A stretch of 64,000 bases of DNA from positions 114,108,741 through 114,172,740 of the forward strand of contig OX104127.1 of assembly GCA_944470555.2 (NCBI GenBank). The letters run 5' to 3'. Within the stretch, counting starts at the first letter, position 1. Each line of letters begins with the position of its first letter. The notes below the pieces were generated by a model that saw nothing but the letters and a program-made list of their open reading frames with translations, was not told the DNA's origin and ran no database searches. Position numbers and translations under genes: made by a program. Positions 13,301-26,400 of this stretch are shown piece after piece. This DNA is from Heterobilharzia americana (Eukaryota > Platyhelminthes > Trematoda > Strigeidida > Schistosomatidae).

Positions 13301-13432
13301 GATAGCCCAATTATCGAAATTCTTGAAGATGTCCTTGGTAATTCACAGTTACAACAGCCATCGGCGCAACGGAAAACACGATCAGGTCGAACCGTCAGGT
13401 TCCCGGAGTATTTAAAGCCGTACTCAACTTAG
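10385..13432 (+). pseudogene. pol: pol of the LTR element (protease, RT, RNase H, integrase), broken
   Basis: Protease: VDTGAE at about 10444-10461, with in-frame stops TAA 10408 and TAG 10576. [22 protein letters not shown] (about 11014-11073), then a one-base frame change near 11100-11105, then FSKIDLVKAYNQIP, FLRMPFGLRNAAQTFQRFMD and the active site YIDD (about 11340-11351). A second frame change sits at an A6 run (11418-11423). RNase H: AVDASDSAIGAVL (first Asp at 11788), TFGRELLAMYC, FTDHKPL. Integrase: zinc-finger His pair near 12355-12400 and ACLACQKC, first catalytic Asp at 12552, second at 12729; stops at TGA 12486, 12621 and 12624. At about 12800-12812 the frame jumps and the segment that should hold the catalytic Glu is missing. 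A GPY/F-like tail (HVFIRHDAVRRPLEPP, VSIDRLKP) runs to the stop at 13430. Confidence 0.92.
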
Positions 13433-13918
13433 TAGCGTGAAATAAGATGTGCCAACCATATTTTCTTACTTACAAAATTCTTTCCGAGGCGCTATTTTTC
13501 TTATTTACCGGCGGTGCGCAAATCCTCATACATTTTGCTTTTTGCGTCAATTTTTTAAATTACCATGTAATGACACCTTTTTTTAAAAAACGGTGAAAGT
13601 GAGTGTAAACTTTACTTTTACTTTACTTTTCTATGTATTTGTGTACACATAATTCCCACTTTTAAGAAGCGTTTTCATGGTGTTAAAGGCTTTCATTTAT
13701 ATTCCAGGTGCAGCGAGCGCTGGAAAACTGGGGACTGCGATCGATGTCCAATCCGATTTACTGCATTTTATTTTTTAATTGCCACGACACGCCAGAATAA
13801 GTTCAAACAGCCAGGGGCCACTTCGCGCAGTGAGCCCGTTGGAAGAGTTTTACCAGTGGAGAAACCACTGGGATTTTACTTCCAGCTGGTATCGTCCTAG
13901 GGTCCTCACGAACCCACT
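13433..13918 (+). other. 3' untranslated part of the LTR element
   Basis: This lies between the end of pol and the polypurine tract. It is AT-rich, with short T-rich and A-rich runs (13540-13625) and no open frame of note. Non-coding space of this kind before the 3' LTR is common in such elements. Confidence 0.6.
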
Positions 13919-13932
13919 AGGGGGGAGTGATC
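13919..13932 (+). promoter_or_regulatory. Polypurine tract
   Basis: AGGGGGGAGTGATC sits immediately before the 3' LTR and would prime plus-strand DNA synthesis. Position and composition fit; the exact RNase H cleavage point is inferred. Confidence 0.75.
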
Positions 13933-14256
13933 TGTAACGTCACACACTCCCCCAAAATCAATAGCCTAGAGTTTGACGACTTTCAACTTTGATGCTGACC
14001 TTGATAGTTTAACTGGACTCGCTAAGCTGAAGGCACCCGGTCAAGCATCCTCACCATTTGGCACGCTGTCGTGTTACGTTGCACTGCTCATATTTGACTC
14101 TCTAGCCGGTTAGTTGGAACGCATCGGTATCCTGGTACAACCATCCAAATATACTATTCCATCCGACTACTCTATCGTATTCGCGGGTACATGACAAGTC
14201 CGAATAATTAGTGATTGGTTCTTGCGTCTGTCAATTTCGTACCAGGACAAATCCTA
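13933..14256 (+). repeat. 3' LTR
   Basis: It starts TGTAACGTCACACACTCC, directly after the polypurine tract, and ends ...GGACAAATCCTA. It matches the 5' LTR base for base except for three transitions near its start. This copy keeps the TG start. Confidence 0.93.
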
Positions 14257-16214
14257 AACTCACTTGCCTGAAGATGTTTTGCCTAACGAGAATGGCCGGT
14301 CCGAAAACCATGTTGCACCACTATAAATAAAGCGTAAAGTGTGAGTCAACATCCGACCCTAAGTTACTTTCTAAGACGTATTAGAATCTAGGCCAGTAGA
14401 CATTTTAGGCCAGTAAATAGCCCTTGTTTGTTTGCTACGTCTCCCAGGTGCAAGAATAACTACCTTTTTCCAATCGTTTGATAACCTTTATATAAACGTC
14501 GTCATATTGATTAGTATAGTCAACCATCCATCCACAGTATGTCGGTAAAGACAGGAATATACTGCGCAACCCATCAGAGCTTCGCAGTTTCCGAGGCTGT
14601 GGATTTCGGAATGGCATAAAGATTGCTTCTCTGTAAACAAAAAGTGGCGTTACTCTAGGTGCGGCAACAGTGAAACATGGTTCTATTTAATGAGCTTCGC
14701 AGAAATATCTTAATGGGTATTTATCTAACTCATCTGAAATCCACATTTTGGAATCCAGATTTTGCTCTGTAACTAGAGGGCTTTGAGCTTACTTTGGTCC
14801 TTCCCATAGAGATCCTTGTGATAACACAGTTCTTTGTTGAATTACTTAGCTGGCAACCTGGAAAACATCTCACCTGGAAGACGCTTAGATGAGTTGATTA
14901 CTTGACACATAAATCAGCAATGCACACCCAGTTCATTCAAACTCAACCTTCGTATTCTACTACCATGTTGTTTGATATGTTCTGCAGTGGTAAGAGGGAG
15001 GGGAGAAGTGAAAGCTAGAATGAGATAGTTTCTTAAGATTCTGTATTATCTGACCAAGTATCTTCCTTTAAACTACGTCAAACAGATGCTAAACTCATGA
15101 AGTTGCCCCCTGGTGACAACAGTGGGGATTTTGTCAGTCGCCAACCTTTGAATTATTCACAGGCGTCCCGAGTTACCATACGGGTGGAGACTGACACAAT
15201 GTTCGAACTTGAACCTATGGAAGGCTGTAAATCGAAGGTGGTGAAAATGTTATCAGTGGTCCTGAAACTTGCTACTGCTTTTGGGAATGTCCCGGGGCTC
15301 TGAAATACTACTGGGTGACAGTGAGCCATGACTTGGAAGTCGTATCTGACTGCAAAAAATGCCTTAAGTCACATAAATGTTGCCATCAGTGCATTTTGTG
15401 CATGGCTGTTCACATATCTGGGTTTACAGACATCAGCCAATTCTTTAAGTAGATTATTAAACCATTGGGATCCGACTGAAAAGCGCACAAATTATCGTGA
15501 TCCCCCATCTCCTAATGGTTTCTGGATGCTTGACGTAGAGAATCATGGAAGATTTTGTGATGCACGGTACTACACAGATACACGGAATATATAGCACTAG
15601 AACTAAAGCCCCACTTTGATGTGCTTCGCCCTCTATTAACTTTCACTGTCAGCTTATGGAGTTGATCCTTACTGTCTGCTTTTTACCAAGTGGTAACTAT
15701 TTACTCCATGTGAGTAGACTACTAACGATTCAAAATCTTTGTAGTTTCATATATAACCTAAAAGTAGACACCTCGTAAAACTCTTTACCCAAGTTTATGG
15801 GAGCGAAACTTACGGGCTTTTCGCCGTCCTAAGGCCTAACCCCAGCTTTCTCTAGTTCTCAAAAGAAACCTCCCTGAAAGACGTAATTTATGTTTAATAG
15901 GAAGGTGCTGCTTTCAAGAAGGGTCATAGAAGCTCTCTTGATTGATCTTTCCAACATTCTAAATGCAGTGTTATCAGTTTGTGTTTTGATGAATATGGTG
16001 TAAAGCTTCCTTTGTGTGTAGGTGTCACTATATAATACCAGACGATTTATGTGGTCACTTTAGTCTAGGAATGCAAAAAGTTGAATGAAGCATACATCAT
16101 CCCCGTAAAGATGGAATAAATCCAAGCGTAATAATGCATACCACTAATCGTCTCTAAGGCCGTGCGAACACTCAAGGGATGGAAATGTGTATGACCTACA
16201 GCGAAACGAATTAG
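14257..16214. other. Unassigned DNA
   Basis: No recognisable domain. Open frames at 15097-15303 and 15328-15594 have mixed composition without any motif I can name. They could be decayed upstream parts of the CR1-like relic that ends at 16439, but I could not show this. Confidence 0.35.
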
Positions 16215-16439
16215 CATCTACTGCAACCAAAAAGTCCTCGTGGTAACCCAAGGAGGATGGCTCACCAAAGAGTGAAAACCTGTGTGCGGTCACACTCCTT
16301 CTCTCTGCGAGTTTGCTGCCACTGGAACGCATTGCCCGCCGAGATTACTACTGCTCCGCCTGTTGACAGCTGCAAGAAGAGGTTGGAAAGTTACGCAGCG
16401 ACGCACGGTTTGCGTTCATCTAACTGGGATGTGGACTAG
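16215..16439 (+). pseudogene. CR1/jockey-like non-LTR element, C-terminal relic
   Basis: The frame reads SHSFSLRVCCHWNALPAEIT (about 16290-16350), then PPVDSCKKRLESYAA. This is the FFSxRVxxxWNxLPxEVxxAxSxxxFKxRL signature at the C-terminus of CR1/jockey LINE proteins. Upstream in the same frame a TAG lies near 16210, so only the last 70 or so residues are readable. It is a different fragment from the CR1 relic at 3389-4480. Confidence 0.7.
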
Positions 16440-17416
16440 GCTAACACGACTTACTAACCTGGTACGACCAACCGTTACTGACCACTTAGTAAAACCACTA
16501 TCACTGAGAACTTGGCTCAACCTTATACCTTCCTGTAGACGTCTCCTCCAGTTACCGTCCTCTACTAAAAGAATTACTATATTCCCATTCGTCCTATAAT
16601 GTTATTTGTTCTTCTTACTTCTGACTTTATGTTCTCGAACTTTAACAAAAGCTCTCCCTATCACCTATTCCCCATGAACCCACTAATGTTTTTTCTTCCG
16701 TGCCGTTTCCTTTTTCCTAATCCTTTTTTAAAATACACATTATTCTTCTTCCTTTTCTTTTTCTATTTTGTCTCTCTCTGCACTTTCTCTCCCTTGATTT
16801 CTCTACACGTATTTTCCATCTCCTTTTTACAACCAGTCCGACCAGTTGTCTGCTAGCACGACGCTTCAGGAACCCATCTGCACCACAGTCGTCAGAAGAA
16901 AAAGCAAGCAAATAAACAACACTCCCTACAAATCTAAACAACACCCAACCGCCTGTCGGGCTAACCACAGCTACAGCAGTCGAGTGGGTAGACCTACTGC
17001 ATTGGAACCCACCAAAGACCTGGAACCATTCCGCGAGACCTAGAAGTGAGCGCGAAGAAATCAATTGGTTTACACTAGCTCGTTAAAAGATATTGGATAT
17101 TGGATTAGTCTTCAGAATTCTGACAGCCCTAAAGAAGGACGAAAACGCCGTAATCGAAGTTCGATCCCAGTAATATAAAGATATAATTCAAAGAAATACT
17201 AGTTCACAGTTGTCCTAACATGAATATTTGAAGACATTAGTTTCTTTTTGTTTTATTGTGTTGACCAGTGTCCTGGCGGATCAGTGTTTCCTTGAGGGGA
17301 TTAATTTTTATCTATACCCATTTTGTCTTTCATTTCGGTTTGTTGATATCGTTTTTGTTGATTTTTAACTTAGCACTTTTCTCCTTAAGCATAAGAGTAA
17401 ATAGAAATCATTTACG
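16440..17416. other. T-rich stretch and 5' flank of Rab5
   Basis: 16590-16830 is strongly pyrimidine-rich on the + strand. 16846-17043 is an open frame of 65 codons without known motifs. Just before the Rab5 start, TTTTTAACTTAG (17362-17373) and CTTTTCTCCTTAAG (17376-17389) could serve as acceptors for a spliced leader, since trans-splicing exists in schistosomes; this is inference. No TATA box can be called with confidence. Confidence 0.35.
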
Positions 17417-20400
17417 ATGACAAATAGGAGTTGCCACTACAAACTAGTAATCCTTGGAGAATCAGCTGTTGGGAAATCCAGCATAGTCCTCAGGCTCGTG
17501 AAGTGTCAATTTAGTGAGTATCAAGAGGCGACAATTGGAGGTAAGTTCGCGGTACTGGCTTCTATCCTGTAGCTGCTTATCTGACTCAGACGATCGTCCT
17601 CAAAGAGCCACCGACAACAGTTAAATTCGAGATATGGGATACGGCAGGTTGGTTTTGTTTATATAACTGGTCATTTAATTCGTTATAATAATTCTTGACT
17701 ACTAATTGTTTTAAGACTGAGATTTCGCTTTCTAATTAGTCAAATGGGCATTACAACGAAACCTGTCTCTTTTTTTGTGTAACTTTACGAGCAGAGGTTT
17801 GAGCGCACATACTGTGTATGGAAACCGTCTTCATCATTGGCAACGCGTGCCCAGGAAATGATTACACCGCATCATGACTAGGGAGTTAGGTCTTCTCCTA
17901 TTTTTCCTTCTCTATCGGGATGAGCGCTGTTGTAATCATGGTATCCCTGGTTTCTGCGCGAATTTTTGTGGAGTCGGATCGTAGAACTCCTCAGCAGTCT
18001 GCATACACTCATTGAAAACAATGAGTAGCTGGGATTTAGGGAGATCCTATGAAGAAAAGTCTCCAGTTAGTACTCCCCACTTTGGTTAAGAAATAAGGTT
18101 GGTCTCATTACACTGTTTGGTTTCAGCTGCTCTCAAGTCAGCCTGTTTATTCCCTTACTTTTAAAGTTAGGGTTGACCACAAGCAGGTGGTTGAAAGGAC
18201 AATTTGTTCGAAGTAATCAATCATCTGTTCTTTATTATGTTGCGGTGTGCTCATCCGGTTGTCTGACTACCGTCACTATGATCTCTTATCCCTCTAAAAA
18301 TGGATAAACTACTAGGTCTTACGTCCAAGGTATCAAAATGTCTCACGTTCACCTTTAACAGCCGTATCGGAGCAAATTAATTGGTTGTGCAGTATATTAT
18401 CGACTAAAATTCAAACGATTCACTTGCACTAGTGGTGATGTAGATTCTCGAATATTCAGCAAGTTTACTGTTTGTGTTGGAAATTCGTCTACCATTTGGT
18501 ATCCAAACGTAAAATATCTGTGGGTATTGTTTAGTACAAAATAGTGTGGGTAGTTTCATGCAAACGATGGATCACCTATCCGATTGCGCTCCAACGTCGG
18601 CGGTAGTTTGCAATTTGAAACATATTTTCAAGGGACCTGCGATTTCTTCACTTGGTCCTTTTACGTACTCTGGGTCTATACTATTCTTTGACACGAGAAC
18701 AACTCCGTAAGCCATCGTCAAAGGGTGTTAGTGTATGGCTGTCGGCTTTTCGGGAATACAATTAATGGACGTGGAGATCAAAACAATTGAAGCATGTGCA
18801 CTGGGGTAGACCATAAGGTAAAGCCAGTGAATTTCTGAAACTATTCCGATTAATTGATGAAAAACTCCTACTCCACTGTGATCATGGTTGAGGGCGAGAA
18901 AAACGCGTCAGTGTATAGTATTCATGATGTTTAGGAGTGGCGGGTGGTGAGCAGGAGAGGGAGCATCGATCCTAGATTATATTCGACAGCTACTTAGGCT
19001 CATTAAGAAGATTACCTAGAAGACAATAGTGAATGAAAACGTTAAAGAGGAGCCTATCCTTATCGAATTCCCGGATCAGGTTAAAATGTTATATGGAGTA
19101 CTTTCGAAAACAGTTCAACATACAGCCCGAGACGGAATGGTTTGTAGATGTCGTTCACCCAACTCACCAAAGTTAAAAGAGCTGTTTCACACCTGAAACG
19201 GCACTGACCAGCGGGAATCGTGTTAGGAAATGAGTGGCTGAGGCACTACCTAGTGTATAGGATATCGAAGGCATTTTTAAGTACTGATCTAAATTGTTAA
19301 TGATTTAATTTTAACAGAAAGGGTAGAAGTGCATCGTTTAGGCCACCCCATGGCAGATTTCGGAACAGTCATAATGACGGCTAAACCTGCTAAACTTATC
19401 CACCTGAAGTGGGCGTTTAGTTCCACAACTTTGTAATCGCTTCGTCATGTTTATGAACTTGTATTAGAAAGGCGTTACCACTTGGGCCGAATGACATGGA
19501 TCCGTCTTACCTCGTTGGTTCCTCGTCGGCTGCTTACTACCTGAAACATGTAACAAAAGGATTTAAACATGTTTCTACAGGGTAAATCAGTTTATAAGGA
19601 ACAAGGATACGCCAGTGCATTCTGTTGCTATACTACGTCACTTATTTTGAATTCAATTAATTATATAAGACATGTTTGAATTCCTTTGCCACATAATTTG
19701 TTTCGGGTTGTTAGCAACTAATGAGAAACCTTAGAAATGAAAGGAATTCATACTGTTCTGCTCATATCTTCGTTCTTCACTCAAGTTCATGGCGCTATTC
19801 GCCGAAAATGCTAACAAAAGGAGTCTTCTGAGTGCCTTGAGCAACAGTTTGATTATATCTGGCATGTGTTTCACATTTGTCAAATGTATGATGATTTTCC
19901 AGGACTTACGCTCTGACTAGGTTTAAAGATATACACTGAAGTGGCGGAATACGTTGACCACTTCACTTAGGGAGTTGCATTAGCGTAAATGTTCTGGTTG
20001 TTGATCAAACCTCAGCTCAAATAATAAAGGCCCGTTTGGTGTTTGTCATCTTACGCTAATTAAAGTGCTGGTGGTGGATTCGACTGCAGAGTACGCTGCA
20101 CAGCAGTCCACTTTGTCCTGCTCCGCGACTGTAAGGCAGTTGTTAAAAGTATGTTACAGGCTTTAAAAACCTGTAACCATAATTTTCTTCTAAGCATTGC
20201 TCATATATTGTGGGATCACCATGTAAGCAATATCAGAATCAAACTGAAAGTACTCAGAGATTCACTATGATGTTTAATGACTATAAGGCATAGAGTCGTA
20301 GGCAGACTGGTTTCCCTAAGGTTTTCACGGGAGGCTTTCTTTCCTTTTTTGAAGATTAGGATATTCAGTCATTGGGACCAGTCAGAGGGAATCACATTTG

Positions 20401-23400
20401 ATTCCTATACTCTAGCTGACCCTTCAGTTAACCTGAATAACCAGTCCTTAAATACCTCCGGTACCAACCTATCTAGTCCTGCTGTCTTTCCTCGTTTAAG
20501 GTTTTAGTTTTCTCGACTTAGGCAAATGTTGGAGACCCTATCTAAGTGTTCCGTTCCGGGTCCGACTGGATAGCAGGCAGTGAGATAGTAACTGGAAACC
20601 AGTTGAACTGTTTTTCGGAGTGTTCCCAAACTTGCAGTCGTCTCCTAAGAGTGAATCACAGACCCATCCTTCTACGTCATAGTATCACTAACCGTCGCAC
20701 AATTTTCCCTAACCAGTCTAAATAATTGTCCACTGTAACAAGCCGTTACTTTGATATAGTGGTTGGGCTTGCATATCACAATAACCCTACTAGCTACACT
20801 GATTGGGATCCTTTTCCCTTGAGGTCCTACCATGTCACAAAAATACCTTGGAGAGTGGTAGGACGAAAAGCAGTTACCGTTATAGTGTAGATTCCCACAC
20901 CATGGTGGGGTCCTTAGATGTCGTACTGTTGGCTAGATTGGAGTAAGACAGCAGTAAGGTATTTCATGTAGATGGTCAGCAATGCCATACTGATACTGCC
21001 TTTTCTATGGAAACGTAGGGTTGAAAAAGGTTGGCCTGTAAAATAGCATGCTCCTCCCTACATGGTGGCCCTCCGTTGCCAGCGGTATGAGTTTTCTCCA
21101 TCTGGCCTTAGAGCAAACAGATCTCAAACCAATAATCCGCAATAGACCATGTGACAGGTGTCAGGCAGATATCTCATGGGCATGGACTCTGCGATCACAG
21201 TTTTTTTATCCTTCAAGTACCCTGCAGAGAAAACTCACGGTGTAGGCAACCGGAAGATACCAACCGCCCGCACGCTTCCAGTAGTATACAAGACCCAATA
21301 AAACAAATTGCCTTCTGCTTTGGCGTCACCTAATATCAATAGTAAGCCTCTTACAACTTCCTCAGTCTTTTGCCCCTGTGACCATTGCTAATGATCCAAG
21401 CCAGCGAAACGCCATCCCTAATTTCCTAATACGTGACTGTTGACTTCACATTGGAGCCATCAACGTCCGGACCCTGTGCCAAATCGGACAGCAGACATCG
21501 TCCTCCAGAACTGTGGAATCTCGAGCCATAGATATATGCTGCGTATCTGAGACACGCATGCAGGACCGGAGTGTAGTTATTAACCTAACCTCATCTAAGC
21601 AGTCGGAAAGCCATCTTAAAGATGTTTACAGCATCCCATAGCAACGGAAGTACAACGGCGATAATCCCTTTCAGTTTTGTCGTGATAAACTTGTTTCTGA
21701 CCAGCAATAACTTCAAGCATGATGAGACTGTCTCACATGGCATCATTGTACTGCTATACACCATCGTTGGAGTGGATCAGTAAACGATTACCTCCTTTTT
21801 TGCTTGTAGTCCGGTCACGCATTGATGCGAGCACGTGTTTTTTTGACTTGTTGGTCGTATGAAGCAGACATTCCGATTGGAAAATAAAAATGTCACGTGT
21901 GTATTTAGGGAGAAGGTGGCTGAATGTGCATCTGAATATGGTAACCATTCTCCTCCTGTTGAAGCGTGGCGTGATACTAAGTCTGCTGTAGAAACCTCGG
22001 TGAAAACAGTAGGTAACCTATATCGGAACATTAGCAACAGCCAATGGATTTCGAAAGTCTCATCAGAACCGATTGATGTGCGAAAACTGGTTTCAGCTGG
22101 CTCTGATCACAATGAGGAGCAAAAACAGCTCAAATGTAAATTAACTGAGTCTTCACAATGATCGCGAGGAGTGGTGAGTGGCGGAAGCCAGTAAGGTGAT
22201 GAGGGGATCAGCATTAAGTAATATTCAGCAATTATTTAGGCATATTGAGGATACTCGCAAAGAGGTAATGATTAGTGAAACCATCCCCGAAAAGGATGGA
22301 AGGCTGATAATCTCTCAGTTGCCCAGCATTCAGTTCTAACTTAATTGGGGCGTATATGTTGGTCCTCCGACTCTCCCGGAAGTTGAGAAGGCTGTTTTGA
22401 ACTTGAAACAATGCAAAACAGTAGGACGATGGCTCGCCACCAGAGGTTTTTAAGGAACTAGGTAGGAAATTGCTGATTAAACTAACGTAAGTACTGAGTA
22501 ACCTACGGGAATCGGAAGTAGTCCCAACAGACTGGTCTACTTTAATGGTCATTCCATCCTATAGTGGAGGGAAGTCTCCTTGTGGCAACGCTCGGTTGGT
22601 CACTTTAACTAGTATCGTGTTCAAGATCTTTGTGTCCATAGTGGTCCAACGCCTAAATAGAGCTCGAGTCAGCTAGCCAAAGAAAACCGGGAAGGTTTCA
22701 GAAAAGGGCGAGAATGCATCGACCCATTTTCCACCTTTTGTCAGGTTCTTGAACACCTACTTACCGGCGGCAGACGCCATATTTCTTAACATGAAGGCGG
22801 CATTCGACTGTGTTGACCGAAAGGTGTTATGACAATACCTAACTGTGAAGAATGAACCGAGGAAGTATGTTATGGTAACCAGAGCTCTCTACTCGAAGTC
22901 AAGCAACTGCGTAAGGACCTCACGTGGCCATAGTAGTGGATCTTCAAAATTCACCTTACGATTATCCGGAGACCCAGCGGCTAGCTCTCGTAGATGTGCT
23001 GGTGTAGGGAGGCATAGCATTGAGTTGTAGAGCAAAAAAGTGCGCTTTTTTTACTGGATAACAGTCATCCATGTGCTGTTCGACTGAATGGATGTGTAAG
23101 GACTAGGAAGTGTCATGAGACTAGGTGATACCTATTCGTAATCTCTGTCTACGTACCCACTGATTGCAGTTCAGATGGTGCAAAGGATGTATTCTATGAG
23201 ACACTTTCAATTTTTCGTCAGAAAGCAAAACGTTCATATGCAGTCATAATGAAAGGTGCCCTTAACGCCAATCGGATAGGCCTCCTGGGAGTATTTACGG
23301 AATCCCATACCAACGAACTGACAATGGTGGTCGTCTGTTGTAATTTTGTCCCGACAACCACATGTTCCTAGCCAACACTAAATTTAAGCAGTAGGAGAAA

Positions 23401-26400
23401 CTCTGTCTAATATGGCATCTGCCGACTTCAAACCAACAATGGACACAGACAGGTCACATTATTATAAGTCATCGTTGGAGAAAATCGGTGGAGGATTGCC
23501 TCTTTCTGGAGTACTAGTTTGGACTCCTATCACTGGCTAGTACGGACCCATGTATGTCTGCGCTTTACTGGTCGCAGGAAATAGGCGATAGTAAAGCCTC
23601 CCTATGCTCAGTTGGAAGATGAGGACGCCAGGTACATATTTACGGAGGAGTTAACTAAGCATTTATCTGAGCATGACAGCAATACTCATCCTAAGGGGAC
23701 GTGGCATGATATTCAGTCTATTGTAGAAAAAGCGGTTAAGACAGCTGGTAACTTACACAGGGAGGTTGGTAAACTTCATTAGGTTTTTGTGACGTCATCA
23801 TCAAGACCAACATAGGACCAGGCATTAGTGCGTTACGGTCCAAGTTGCCACACCTCATATCAACACATCAAGTAAGAAGGCAATAAAATATCAGATAAAG
23901 GAAAGAAAAATCGGTCAGTAGAAGTAAAAGTAAAAAGTAAGAGAGAGGAAGGAAGAATGAGATGAGACTAAGCATAGTGGCTAAGATGAGGATAATGTGT
24001 GTATGCATCTGCACCACGACGTCATCCGAACTGATTGATGCGAGAAGACTGATTCCAACTAGCTCTAACCACGACGGATAGCGAAAGTAACTTAAACGTA
24101 AGTTGACCAAGAGTCTTCACGTCGATCGCGAGCGGTGGTAGATGGCAAACGAGAAAGAGGGAGAGATGGAGAAGGTATCAGCGTTGGGTAACACTTGGAA
24201 ACTACTTAGGCTTATTAAAGATTCTGGCAAGAAGAGGACGATGCTGAGTGAAACCATCACCGAAAAGGATGGGACGATGATAACCTCTCAGGACAAATGG
24301 CTAGAACGTTAGACAGAACACTTTGAAACACAGTCCAACTGGCCCTTGGCAACGCATTAGTTGCCCAACATCTGGCCTGAACCTGAGTGGAACCTAGGTG
24401 TCGGTCCTCCAATTCTCGTTGAAGTTGAGAAGGCTGCATCGAACCTGAAACGATGAAAAACTGCAGGACCTGGCAGTTTACCACCCGAAGATTTCAAGGA
24501 TGGAGGTAGAAAGTTGGTGATTGAAGTGACGGAGGTACTAGGTAGTGCATGGGAATCAGAGGTAGTACCATCCGGGTGGTGTACTTTCCTGATCACCCCA
24601 GTGTATAAGAAGGGGGAGAAATCTTGCGACAACCATAGAGGAATCAGTTTAACTAATATTGTGTCCAAGATCATAGGGTGCAAACGAAGGTACATACCTA
24701 CTTGTGGTGGACGCCTGTAATATTTCTCGACCTAAAGGCAGCATTCGACTCTGTCGAGTATTAATTAAGTGTTGTGACTGTGCCTGTCTATGAAGGGGGT
24801 CTCGAGCTGGTGTGTAACGCCTATCAAAGTTCTCTACTCGAACTCAAGCAGCCGTGTCCAGGCTTATGAAGAGTTGTCATGTGAATTGACGATAACTAGT
24901 GGTGTCTGTTAGGGTCGCTCACTATCACCGTTTCTATTTAACTTCGTTATAGGCTTACTAATGGACATAACTTTAGATAGGTTTGACTTCGTAGGAATCG
25001 GTGTGTTCCAAGAAGGTCATCTTGTTGACTTAGTGTACGTAGATGGTATTGTTCTGCTAGGTGAGTGTTGACAAAATGCAGTATCTTGTGAAGGCGTTGA
25101 GCAGAAATCTGAGTATTTTTGGCATGGTTTTCACTGGGACCTGTGAAATGTAAGAGTATGTTGTAGGACTGTTCTGGCCTAAATACTCATAGTTTAATGA
25201 TAGAGAGGGAGTGAAGTGGTGGAGTGTGTCGATGACTTCACTTACGTGAGGAACTGCACCATCCCGAACGGGTTGGTCGCTGACAAAATCTCATCTTGGA
25301 TACATAAGGCTTGTTTTGCACTTATCATCTTGTGTCACCTGTGGCGCCGACTGACGAAATATTCGACTATCTACCAAAGAGGGAGTATACTGTGCTGCAG
25401 TTCATTCTGTCGTGTTGTACGGCTGTTAGACTTGTTGGTTGGAAGTAGAAGATATGTAGCGATTACAGGTGTTTGGTCGCAGATGTCTTCGTAGTATTGC
25501 CCACGTTTTGTGTAATCATCGTGTAAGGAGTGTAGAGGTCAAGGGAAGGGTACTAGATAAGACAGGGAATTCGATTGATGAGGTTGTGAACCTTCATCGA
25601 CTGAGGTTGCTTCGACGTGTGTTGCCCATGCTAAACCACGGCCTACCTCAATGTGCCATGCTAAGATATTTGGATCAGTTTGGAATAGAGTTTATGGTGG
25701 CTGGTCCAAGACGTGGCACCAGTCTATAAATTTGCTGACTGTTGGTTTGAGTCGTGTTGGGAAATGTGGACTACTAGGGTCTGGAGTCCATAAGACTGTA
25801 GGAATCAGTGATTGAGAACTCTCGGTTACGACTGGAAATCAGTCACAATGACCCAGATATATTCATTCCTTTAAATCTAAAGCTTGAGTATTTGCACTAA
25901 GCGTTATCATCAAATTGTTCATTCTCTAACTTCTACTTTCTATCACTGCTTTTCCATCCACTTGTTCTTTGTATACTAATGTGAAGTGTTTCATCTTAAA
26001 CCGATGCACTAGTGTGCGAGGTTCCGCGTTGATTTTGACCGTTTGTCTGTCTGACTTATGCATGATTGCTGTCCAAGCATATGCTTCGGAAGGGGCCTCA
26101 ACAGTCCATCTCTTCTCTTTAGCGATAACTAATTGTAACATGGTATGTCTTTGTACACCACCGAGTTGAGGTCTGTGGACACCATGTTAAACTATTTCTG
26201 TAAATCTGAAGTTCATGCTGACTGAAAATAGGCGATCCTAGTTATTTTTTCGTCCGACTAGAATTCCAAAAGTGCCACAAAATCTGGCTTTGCTGATCTT
26301 GGTATTGCATTAAGTGCCGGCGTAAGGCTTCACTAGTCAAGTAGAATTCCACCAACAGTCGTATACTTGCTGTCAGACTCAAAGGTTCGATCAAAATAAG

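Larger units (their letters stand above)
9092..14256 (+). mobile_element. Ty3/Gypsy LTR retrotransposon of CsRn1 type, inactive
   Basis: A full-length LTR element of about 5.17 kb. Two direct repeats of about 325 bp bound it and differ at only three positions that I could see. Next to the left LTR is a primer-binding site that matches the 3' end of tRNA-Trp, the primer used by the trematode CsRn1 group; next to the right LTR is a polypurine tract. The inside reads gag, aspartic protease, RT, RNase H, integrase in the Ty3/Gypsy order. CTCA occurs just outside the left LTR (9088-9091) and two bases after the shared end of the right one (14259-14262), so it may be the 4-bp target duplication. 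Every coding domain carries stops or frameshifts, so the copy cannot move by itself. Confidence 0.93.

Noticed and set aside
16717..17064. 115-codon minus-strand open frame before Rab5
   Set aside because: It arises from a pyrimidine-rich plus strand and gives a low-complexity Arg/Lys-rich product; no motif.
24357..24695. 112-codon minus-strand open frame in the Rab5 intron
   Set aside because: It is the antisense shadow of the RTE-like RT of copy D on the plus strand.
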